NCBI GenBank assembly: GCA_002897115.2
Contig: BCIH01000007.1
Span: 174,981 to 238,980 of the forward strand
Reading direction: 5' to 3'
DNA length: 64,000 nt
Source: Prototheca cutis
Lineage: Eukaryota > Chlorophyta > Trebouxiophyceae > Chlorellales > Chlorellaceae
Shown here: piece after piece, positions 55,517-64,000 of the stretch
How positions within the stretch are numbered: the stretch's first letter is position 1
How the letters are laid out: every line of letters starts with the position of its first letter
Notes under the pieces: generated by a model
Told to the model about the DNA's origin: nothing
Seen by the model: only the letters and a program-made list of their open reading frames with translations
Databases searched by the model: none
Made by a program: the position numbers and the translations under genes

Positions 55517-55752
55517 GACGTGGAGGGATTTGCTTGGTGTGCTGCAGAGCTTGCACGGCGCTATGACGGTGGCTTGCTGCGGGGCAGCCATGATTGCTGA
55601 GCACATCTTGTGCTACTGCTGATGCCACCCCTGGTGAGATGCGCCATCACTGGAGGATAAATGTCGTGTGTGTAATCGATAGAGAAAAACAGGAAACTGA
55701 ATGAATGAAATACCGTACCAACCAAGGAATTGCATCGATAGATGCAAGGGTG
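55517..55752. other. Convergent intergenic region
   Basis: 3' ends of SCO1 and DNAJC9; TGTAA on the plus strand at 55671-55675. Confidence 0.35.
55671..55675 (+). terminator. Putative poly(A) signal of SCO1 gene
   Basis: TGTAA about 155 bases past the SCO1 stop codon, sense strand. Confidence 0.35.
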
Positions 55753-57157
55753 TCATTTCCGATCCTTTGGCGGTTTGCGCTGGGCTTGGCGTGCCCCTGC
55801 AGCACGGAAGGCTTCCTCTGGGGGCTCTGCTCTGCCAGCGCCGGGGTCCACTCCATATTTCGCAGCCAGTGCGTCCAGGAACCCGCCATCCGCGGCCCGC
55901 CTGCCCCTGCGTGTTCAGAGATGGAAGGTGCATGCGTGGAATGGCGCGATCAAGACAGCAGGATTGCTGAGCAGCGACGACCTGCACCCTGTTCCATCAG
56001 CGCGCCTCATTCACAGGCACACGGTGCTTCAGATGCTCAGGCCCTGCAGTTCCACAGTCCCCTGCCCTCTTTGGACACACCGTATCAGTGTCACCAACGA
56101 TGAGCCGTCATTCTCTTTGCCCTTTTTCTTCCCGCCGCCGCTCTTTCTCGGGGCCAACGGGTTGGCCGGCGTCTTGCGCTTGCGGATCTTGGCCTCCCAG
56201 GCCACAAACCGCTTGCTGGGCTGCTCCCCCTGCTGACTCAGCTGTGTTCGAATCATGTCTGCAAAGCGGTGCGAGTCCAGTGCCGGGTCTGAACACATGA
56301 CCCACTCAAACACCTGCAATGGAGTTGGTGAGAGCGGGGGAGGTTTGTAAATTCGTCTTGTTAATCCCCCTTGCGGCTTCATAACCAAGCCCAACACACA
56401 ACCACTCCACCTCAACACAGCACCTTGTGCATGTCGCCGTGGAATCGGCGATAGTATTTGACCACATCATCCCGCTCCTCTTCAGAGCCTCGGTACTTCT
56501 GTTCAAAGGCATCGATGTCCTCCTCAGTGACCTGCGGTGGTTGCATGAGAAATGATGCCAGACTGTCTGGGGCCCCAGACTGTGCTGGCTTACAGATGCT
56601 CATCCCCACTGGATGGCCAGACCGACCCCGTCCTTCCCACTGGGACGACTTGCCTTTTGATACATGGACCGGTAGTAGTCGTAGAGGTCGTCAAAAGAGT
56701 TCGAACTGGGGCCCTCAAAATCGCTGGCAATGCCCGTGTCATCGTACACCTTCCTCCTGTTGTGCCAGAGTGCTCGTGGGCTATCAAAAAGAGGAGTATT
56801 CCCAGGGGTGTTCCCAGGTGTTCCCGGTCTGCCGAAGCCCCCTCCAAATCCCCATAAATTCACACCTCTTTTCATCTCCAAGCACGCTGTACACTTTATT
56901 CAGCGTTTGGAATCTCTCGTTGGCGCTCTCATCGCCTGGATTCTTGTCTGGATGCAACTGCACTGCCAGTCGTAAGTAGGCCTTGCGGATCTCCGCCTGC
57001 AAAGGCGAGGGCCGGGCTTGCTCCATCGTCCACCAAAACCTGTTCCACGCACGACAAACCACGCATTTCCACTGTTCAGACAAATACAGACCCTGCGCAC
57101 CTGTGTCGCAGCAGCTGTGAGGCCCAGCGTCACGTAGAGCGACCGGGACGTGGCCAT
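55753..57157 (-). CDS. DNAJC9: DnaJ homologue subfamily C member 9
   Basis: Six exons (57157-57101, 56996-56866, 56756-56654, 56531-56424, 56313-56081, 55906-55753) encode 261 residues, the usual size for the family. The J domain starts at residue 6 (SLYVTLGLTAAATQAEIRKA) and contains LAVQLHPDKNPGDE with the HPD tripeptide that stimulates HSP70. After it comes DDLYDYYRSMY, then ITEEDIDAFEQKYRGSEEE-like VTEEDIDAFEQKYRGSEEER, the signature of DNAJC9, a histone H3-H4 co-chaperone. The C-terminus is basic and then DGGFLDALAAKYG. Intron 3 has a textbook GC donor (AAG|GCAAGT). Start codon lies 454 bases from the predicted start of the divergent MUN gene. Confidence 0.93.
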
Positions 57158-57611
57158 CGCGGCCCGCTCCGCTCAGGAGNGAGTGGGAATTCCAGCTATG
57201 GGGGAAGCCGTGGGAACTGTCAAATGATTAAAAAGGTGTAAAGAATTCTTTTAATCACAACCAAATGTCTTGGGAGTTTGATTAAAGTGTGGGGTGGGAG
57301 TAAAAACATTGATTGTCCTGGCTCTCGTGCCGCGCGGATCGGCCAGGCTCCGTACATGAGATGCGAGAGGCGACGCATCGCTGTCCGGTGGTGCGAGGCG
57401 CCACACGGGTGAAACGCCCCGCGACATGACCGGGCACGCCCTGATCAGANCGCTACTTTACATTACACGTGATCAGGGCCAGCGAAGGCAACAACTCCGC
57501 TCCTTTAACGACGTGCCTTTGAACCCGGCAACCGCAGCTGGCGACAGCAACGACAGTTGCAGGGAGATCTGGGCCCGTCGCGGCACATTTCGGCGAGGCT
57601 TGAGCCCAGAA
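57158..57611. promoter_or_regulatory. Divergent intergenic region between DNAJC9 and MUN-domain gene
   Basis: Contains an AT-rich block at 57215-57310, Ns at 57180 and 57450 and no recognised exon, although the frame 57426-57668 is open and merges with the predicted first exon of the next gene. Confidence 0.35.
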
Positions 57612-60600
57612 ATGTTTGAGTGGGCGCGTTGGAATGCCCTTGAGCTCTCCGGGCTTGCCGAGGTCTAGAACCGAACCCCACTCGGGAGGCCCGGGTGCAG
57701 GAGAGGCGCCACGCTGGGTAAGTCGTCGTGCCGGCCAGGCAGCCGAGGCGAACACCGTGAAACCTCGCTCCATGTACGCTTACTAGTTCGAGACGCGCGT
57801 TCCCAACGCGCAAACGCTCCCGCAGGCAAACTCGTGGCGCTTGTCAGAGCAGGGACTGGGTGATCAAGTGACTGAGGAGCCCAGTGTGTTCAAGGTGAGC
57901 AATGCTTGGTTCCTGTTAGTTGTTGATCGGTTGTCGTACTGTCACGAGGGGTTTGGGCATCATGCACACGTACTGTTGCATGATGGTTCGCTTCGCTGAG
58001 GGTGCCACGACCTGCTCTTTGCATGCATGACCCCGGGGTGGGGTCCAATCCCTCTTCATGCCTGTCATCCTCACCAACCCTCCAACACCTCATCTCGTTG
58101 CACAGTCTGCCAGCAGTCAGGCGTCTAGCCCCAGCAAGCCCTCACCGTCTGTGAGACATCCCCCTCGCATGGCAGCACGTGGGTTTGGGGGTGGGGAGGC
58201 GCCGTCGAGCCCTCCCATCCCACCTGCACAGGTTCACCGCTGGATGCGCACCAATGGTGCCGGTGCCGGTGGCACCGCTCCTGGCTGGGAGGAAGGGACG
58301 GGGCTTGGGGGCCGCATGGGGGGCGCCACGCCGCAGAGCGCGCGTCGTGCTGCGCCCTCCGACCCCGCGACCTTTCAGCCTCCCGGGGACAAAGAAGATG
58401 CACGCTTCGTGGCCGGAGAGCCCGGTCCATCCGCAGGAAATGCTGGGGCTGCAAGGGGTCCGGGGGCCTGGGGCGGTGCCATTCCTGCATACCGTCCGGG
58501 CACCGGGGTCTACGGAGAGACCCCCGGCGCAGTGGTCAAGTCCGGCCGCCGCGGTGCGTGGTTGCGCCAGCTGGCATATGAGGGTGCATTCCAGCTGTGT
58601 CTGGAGGCCATCCAGGGTCCCGACCCCACGACCCCGGCGGCATTCCTCGCCAACCGCTGCCACCTCCTCCGAGAGGCCCTTGACCTTGGCGGGCTCTTGC
58701 TCAGCACCGCCCCTGGTGGCCCGGGCTACGGCGATGCCCCCATCTACTGGTATGATGGATCTATTGTTGTTGCTGTTGCTGTGTTTTATTTGTGTGTGTA
58801 TATAAGAAGGGGCTTGTGGACGCAAGGGAAGAGAGGGAATTGACCAAACCGTGCCTCCCCTGGCAGCCTTGTCATCAATGTAGCAGCCAGGACAGACTGT
58901 CAATTTCTTCCCTCCACCTAAAACATCCCCTTGTACAGGGACGACAAGGAGGAAACTGGTCTGGCGGCCGTGGAGTGCATCCCGATGGAAGAGGAAGTCC
59001 TCCCGCCCACCGCCGGTGCCTTTGAGGTGGTGGAGGTGGTGGAAGAGGCCGACGCCTCCAGCCTTGGTGACGAGAGTGTGGCACCGTACAGTTCGCATGC
59101 CGGTGGCCCACCCACCGAGCCGTTGCTGCAGACTACCTGTGTCCGCGTGGTGGGTTGCGAGGTGCTTGGGACGCCCGCAGCATCCGCAGCACAGCGCGTC
59201 CGGGGTCCGCGAGCGACTGGTGCTGATGGCACGGCGCCTTTGAAATACTACATCTGCATGTTCCCCACCCCCGAGACGGGTACCGCTGCGAGTCCGGACG
59301 CGCCGCCGGCTTGGACGTCGGTGGCCAGCGATGGGTCCACGCACGATCACCAGGCCGTGGAACAGCCTCCGACTCTGGGCGCACGGGGGACGCTGGTCGT
59401 GGAGCTCCGGGCGGGACGGGGTGCTGTGTTGGCTACGGGCACCGTCCGCCTTGCGGAGCTCCAGCAACTGGCTGCGCAGCAGGACTTGTTTGGATCTGGA
59501 GGCGGATCCGGAGGTGGAAGCGGCGGAGGCAAGGCCCCCGTTGGCGGGAATCTGCTCAAGGCTATTTTCCCCTGCCTGCGCAGGGCCGCCGGCGGCCAGT
59601 CCTCGATGGCCTGGGTCAAATTGGTCGATGACAGTGGCCGTACTGCGGGGCACGCGGTGCTGTCGCCCCGCATCGTCGTCCCGGTCGGCCCCGAGTTGCT
59701 CGAAGGGCCCATGGGCCCGCCCAGGGGCGCAGGTGGTGCCACGGCACATCAGCACGGCCCCTCCCGCCATGCCCACGGTCGGGGCCGCGGCGGTCCTAGC
59801 GGGGGACCTCACGGCCATCAGGGTGCGCTGGATGGCTCGGGCTGGCAAAGTGGGGGTGGGTTATCAGATGGTCCCCGGCGGGGAGCTCGGCCTACGGCCC
59901 ATCAGCACGGTTACCCTCAGGTCGGCGTGGTGCCTGCACCGCCACCGCTGTCTCGCGCCGGCTACCCTCCCGTGCTTGGCACCAAGCCCTATGGCGGCGC
60001 CGGCACTGCAGGACTGGACCAGGCCGGTCAGGAAACGGGTTTGATCCTGGCGGCGGCGCCCGCCTCGGCGACGGCTGGGGCCGGCAATGACNTGGGCTAC
60101 ATGCAGGCCACGGCACTCCAGGCGTACGATGAGCTACTCACCGGTGCACTGCGTGCGGCCGGATGCGGTCGGCGGCAGCTGGAGCCTCAGGGTCCCTGGC
60201 CGTGGTTGCTAACAGAGTTTGCCGGGTTGCACGGCGTGCGGCCGCAGTACGCGGCGCTGTCGTACCTGCAATGGGTGACGAGCGACAGCGTCGCAGCCCC
60301 CACGGCGGCATGCTTTTCGGTGCTCGCCCGCGAGCTCGAGCCACTGTGCGCGGCGCGGACAAATGCCGAGCTTTCTTCGGGCGAGCTCGGGGTGCTGGAG
60401 CGTGTGTGCGGGCGCGCGCTAGCCCTGGCGGCGCGGGCGTTCGAGAGCTACTACGCGCTGAGTGAGGAGTCGGACAGTGGACTTGCTGAAGGTGGTGTCG
60501 CCACGAGAAAGGGTGTGCCGCCCGCGTTGGCCCCGGCCGTCCGCACGCTGTGCCTGCTGCGCGACATGGCCGATCGTGCCAGCGCCGATTGGCTGGCCGA

Positions 60601-62618
60601 CCGCCTCCGCGTTGCCGCCCGTCGCCGCTGGGCTGCGTTGGTGTCTGCTGCCGAGATGCAAGAGACTGCCGCCGGGCCTGGTCCTCGTGGTGGCAGCAAT
60701 GGTGGGTATCGTGGGGGCAACGCTACGGCCCCGGGGTCAAACATCTCAGATCATCACGACACCTCGGAAGCAAGAGCCGCGTATGCGCGGGTGGAGGAGC
60801 TGTGTCGCGCAGTGGCTGGGGAGCTTCGTTTCGACGATGACATCCGTGACGCTGGGGTCCTGCCAGGCGACATTTCCCTGCCCGACATCACGGCGCTGGA
60901 GTATGTGCGTCGGCTGATTTCGTACGTGCAGCGAACACTGAAATACCACCCCCCTCCCGCACCGAGCGAGCCCGCTGTGCGGCTGGTGGAAGCTGTGGGC
61001 CGGCTGCAAGATTTCGTGTCTCGCCATGGCTACGCCGAAGCCCGCGCGCGGCTGGACGCCCGCAACATCTTTGGGTCTTTCGTTCACAAGTGGATTGCGG
61101 CCAGTGCGGCGACGCTGCGTGCGACGTGCCGTGCGCTGGAAGGCTCGGCTGGTCCCGNCGGGCGGCAGGCCTCCGGCGCGGCGGCAGACTTGGCCGCGGG
61201 CGGCGACCGCCGGCGGCGCGTCGCACCGCTTGTCCAGGAAATGAGTGCAGCCAGCGAGCGAGAGATGGCACGGTACGAGCGCATCATCACCTACTGGCCT
61301 GTGTTTGGTCCCGACTTGGAACGAGCCATTACAGGGGCGTTGCGAGACACCATGGCCGCAGTGTCCTGGCAGTGTGGCCTCGTGCAGTGTGCGCTGGATG
61401 GCGGTGGTGCAGGTGGGGGCGGCCGCGTGCCATCCCCGGGACCCCTCGCGATCACCCCCACTCACCACGGTCCCAATGGCGGCGGTGTGACCACGCCAAG
61501 CCAAACGCCGGGTGGAGGAGGCAACCAGCGGAGCGCATGGCGGTGGGTGGCCCCGCGTGCGGGCGCCCCTACGTTGCAGTACCGTGGGGCTCCGCCGGCT
61601 CTTGCCAGAGGCATCACGCCCGTGCAGGCCCTGCTGCTCAACTCGCTGCGTCACCTGTTGGCATTTGCGCCACAGCTGGAGCACCGTCTCCGGCGCTGGT
61701 GCGGCGGCGGCGGCGTGACGACCAGCGCCGCGGCCTTCCCTCCGGAAGCCGTGGGGTCAGAGCGCATCGCTCGGGATGCCCCCGATCTCGGGGCTCAGTC
61801 GGCTCAGCTGGTCAAGGAGTTGCGCTCCGAGTACTATGCTGCCGTGACGCTGTGCGTTGAAAGGCTTGTTGCGGAACTGGCCGCTAATCCGGCCTCCAGC
61901 GTCGGGTTGCTCCTGGGTCGCCACGGCCTGGACGCCCACCCCTCCCAGCTCCAAGATGCAGTACGTTTTTTTTGTTTTTGCCTGAGTTTGGATTCATGGT
62001 TGTCGTATCATAACTATGGATGGATGGGCAGCTTGGAATTGAAGAAAAGCACCCAAGCCCCACCCCCACCCTGCCCCATCGCCGACAGCTGTCATCAATC
62101 ATGGGGGAGCTGGAGCNGCTCATGCGCTGGCTGGCGTCAACGCTGGAAACACGAGTGTTTGTTGCAGTCAGCCGTGGACTGTGGGATCTCACAGCCAAGG
62201 ACATTCTGGTGTACGCCGAAAACCTCCAGGAAGGTGGTGGCGGGCAGCGGGTGAGTCGAGCTATTTTTGGTGGGGTTGATTCGTACTCCTCATGGAACAG
62301 TGTACCCCACGGAAACCCCAGTCCCTAACAAACACCGGCACGCGCACGCACACACACACACACACACCCCAACATATCCCAACATATCCCAACCCCAACG
62401 ATCGATCACTGAATAAATGCCAGGGGGCATGGCGTGGCCGGCAAAACGCGAGCCTGGCAGTGCAGGCGGTTGACGGTTTCTTCAAGACGCAGCTCACAGC
62501 CAGCATGGGCAACGACCTCCAGGACAAGGACTTGCTGGCTCCACAGCACTCGGAGCGGGCACACAAGCTGCTGGCAGAAAACCTCTCTGGGATCAACCAC
62601 TCTTACGACGTCTACTGA
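57612..62618 (+). CDS. PATROL1-like MUN/MHD-domain protein with N-terminal C2-like region
   Basis: Six exons (57612-57662, 57826-57894, 58106-58749, 58939-61960, 62089-62250, 62424-62618) give about 1380 residues. A Pro/Gly-rich start and acidic stretch (VEVVEEADASSL) precede a C2-like beta region (GTLVVELRAGRGAVLATGTV to AVLSPRIVVP). The C-terminal half is helical: APAVRTLCLLRDMADRAS, PAVRLVEAVGRLQDFVSR, FGSFVHKWIAA and ARYERIITYWPVFGPDLERA. The end, VFVAVSRGLWDLTAKDILVY and GNDLQDKDLLAPQHSERAH, matches the DUF810/MUN domain of PATROL1, a plant Munc13-type tether that moves proton-ATPase to the plasma membrane. Ns at 60092, 61158 and 62117. Exon 1 is uncertain because its donor (GAG|GTCTAG) is weak; the phase is nevertheless kept. 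Confidence 0.78.
62347..62370 (+). repeat. (CA)n microsatellite
   Basis: Short CA repeat in the last intron of the MUN-domain gene, upstream of its acceptor. Confidence 0.6.
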
Positions 62619-63230
62619 CCTTGACTGTGGTGGTTCCCGATCCCGCACTGTGAATTCGGAGCTTTTGTTTACTGTGGGTGTCCGTTGTGGATGTGAGGGG
62701 TAGTCAGCCAAGTCTGACGGCTGACAACACACCCGCTTTCCACAAGAGTTCACGGCAATAGAATCTACGACCTCCTCTGTTTCGTTTCGGAAGACAGAGC
62801 GAGCCAGCCACCGCATGCACATGCGCTTGAGAGACTCTGACCTGTGCCTGACAAACCCGCCACTGCCCACTGTGCCCTCAAACCCCTGTGCCTGACTGAT
62901 GCGTGCGCCCTGTGCACCCGTGACAAAGAAAACCTCAGCCGCCCAGGATTCACGCCTCGCCCCATTTCAAGCTGCGCCAGTCGTGCCCACGTGCATGCAT
63001 GTCTGAGTGCTGAAACCTTTCACTGCATGACAGCCTGCATACTGGTATGCTGGTGCAGCCCACTATTGCCGCATCGCATTTGTGTTGCTTGTGTAAGGCC
63101 CCGAACCACGCAAAGACTGAAACGCAGTGCGCAATCCCTCTGTGAAGCCGATCTAAGGTCGCTTTAGCAAACCTCTTCTGGATGCACCAGATTCCTGCCG
63201 TCCCAGTTTTACAACTATTACGTGGAAGAA
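62619..63230. other. Convergent intergenic region
   Basis: 3' ends of the MUN-domain gene and the capping-enzyme gene. TGTAA occurs at 63092-63096 (plus) and 63209-63213 (minus). No gene recognised. Confidence 0.35.
63209..63213 (-). terminator. Putative poly(A) signal of capping-enzyme gene
   Basis: TGTAA on the minus strand 18 bases after the stop codon. Confidence 0.35.
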
Positions 63231-63965
63231 TCAATGCTGCAGCTGCTGCTGCGGTGCGCTCCCAACAGCAGCGCCAGCGCTGCGGCTCCTGTCCTTGTCG
63301 TAGAGCGGCAGCTGCAGCGCCCCATGGATGCTGGCAAGGAGCTGGTCCTCCTCGATGTTGTCTGCAATGCTGCGGGCNACGGATTCGTAGACATGGTACG
63401 CATTTGGCGTGGCCTTGTCTCGCCGCTCACGCATGAACACCCAGCCCTGTGCCTCGGCATCAAAGGCCGCCTCCACGATGCGCTGGTGAAACAGCGCCGG
63501 GTCCTCTCCCTGAGGGAACGTGATCGTGGCGCCGGGGAGCACGTGGTAGCCCCGGCTGCGTGGACCGCCAGCTCTTGTTTCCAACAGCTCCAGTCCGGCC
63601 GTCTGTGTGCCAGCATCCCAGCGTAGTCGAAAGTCGACGCTGTTCATGTGTGGAAACTTCCACTTTAGCAGCTCCTGGCACGTCCCCGGCACGTACGCAT
63701 CGTCATAGCCTGCACAAAGGTGATGATGACGGGAAAGTGTAAGGTGTGAAAGAGGGACTGATTGCACAGCTCCATCCCAGTCTCTTTCCCACGACACAAA
63801 AATGTCATAGCCATCACATCACACACTACCACCAACAAGACAAAGCCCTACCCTGGAAGATGAGGCCATCTGCTTCGTGGGGGATTTGGTTGGGGATGAA
63901 ATCATGCAGCAGCTTTTCCGCCTGTGTCAGCGGCCAAAATTCCTTGCGCCTCGCATGGAAGAGCT

Positions 63966-63966
<1 letters not shown>
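63231..63966 (-). CDS. mRNA capping enzyme, guanylyltransferase C-terminal part (partial at window edge)
   Basis: Two 3' exons are in the window (63966-63852, 63709-63231); the 5' part lies beyond base 64000. The first reads ELFHARRKEFWPLTQAEKLL then HEADGLIFQ, which is guanylyltransferase motif IV (DGLIF). The second begins GYDDAYVPGTCQELLKWKFP with motif V (KWK) and contains FMRERRDKATPNAY, motif VI (R-x-D-K-x-x-PN) in the OB fold. The enzyme transfers GMP to the 5' end of nascent mRNA through a Lys-GMP intermediate; that lysine (motif I) is upstream of the window. A (GT)n repeat immediately upstream acts as the intron end. N at 63378 affects one codon. Confidence 0.93.

Positions 63967-64000
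<34 letters not shown>
63967..64000. repeat. (GT)n microsatellite at window end
   Basis: About 16 GT units running off the window; CA-rich on the gene strand, it precedes the acceptor of the capping-enzyme exon. Confidence 0.85.

Noticed and set aside
58142..59848. 568-codon minus-strand frame over the MUN-domain gene
   Set aside because: No recognisable domain; mirror of the Pro/Gly-rich N-terminal region of the sense gene.
1..64000. CRISPR arrays, bacterial operons or phage islands
   Set aside because: No spaced direct repeats, ribosome-binding sites or phage genes; all gene structures are eukaryotic with introns.

Overview
This is a nuclear, GC-rich, intron-dense fragment of a green algal genome, most probably a trebouxiophyte of the Auxenochlorella/Prototheca/Chlorella group. 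The oleate desaturase at 3178-4661 closely resembles what I recall of the Prototheca/Auxenochlorella FAD2 enzymes. Other signs are plant-type gene families (WRKY, DAWDLE, PATROL1-like MUN protein, organelle-targeted FtsH-like ATPase), short GT-AG introns and TGTAA poly(A) motifs after several stop codons. No bacterial operon logic, rRNA, tRNA, CRISPR array or intact transposon was seen. About 26 multi-exon genes were assembled by reading splice sites and checking that reading phase is kept across each junction.

Layout. 0-15 kb: U-box/armadillo E3 ligase (-), FAD2 (+), an unknown ORF (+), a diacylglycerol lipase with a very large insertion (+), PP4 regulatory subunit 3 (+). 15-24 kb: a small unknown protein (-), a weak hypothetical (-), a degraded TnpB/Fanzor-like C-terminal fragment (+), a DAWDLE/SNIP1 FHA protein carrying a zinc knuckle (-), an FtsH-like AAA ATPase without a peptidase domain (-). 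24-38 kb: eIF2-alpha (-), a HAD phosphatase (-), an RHIP1-like protein (+), a 5'-3' exoribonuclease XRN (-), NF-YB (+), an 81-residue membrane protein (-), ribosomal protein eL42 (+). 38-48 kb: CRIPT (-), FAM136A (-), Mn-type superoxide dismutase (+), ATP synthase OSCP (-), SPC24 (-), a short MED13-like Mediator subunit (+). 48-64 kb: a two-domain WRKY factor with variant heptapeptides (+), an RNF113A/Cwc24 zinc-finger protein (-), SCO1 (+), DNAJC9 (-), a PATROL1-like C2/MUN protein (+), and the 3' part of mRNA capping enzyme (-).

The gene set is housekeeping: RNA metabolism (XRN, capping enzyme, DAWDLE, RNF113A, CRIPT), translation (eIF2-alpha, eL42), mitochondria (OSCP, SCO1, FAM136A, SOD), transcription (NF-YB, WRKY, MED13), lipids (FAD2, DAG lipase) and trafficking. 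Many neighbours are divergent pairs sharing a 0.3-0.9 kb intergenic region.

The most notable features are a high share of GC-AG introns (9 of about 86 predicted), long C homopolymers just upstream of 3' splice sites, the protease-less FtsH-like protein, the WRKYGEK/WRKYGRK factor, the TnpB/Fanzor-like relic and the diacylglycerol lipase whose catalytic Asp and His are separated by more than 500 residues. Several N positions and N runs show this is draft sequence.
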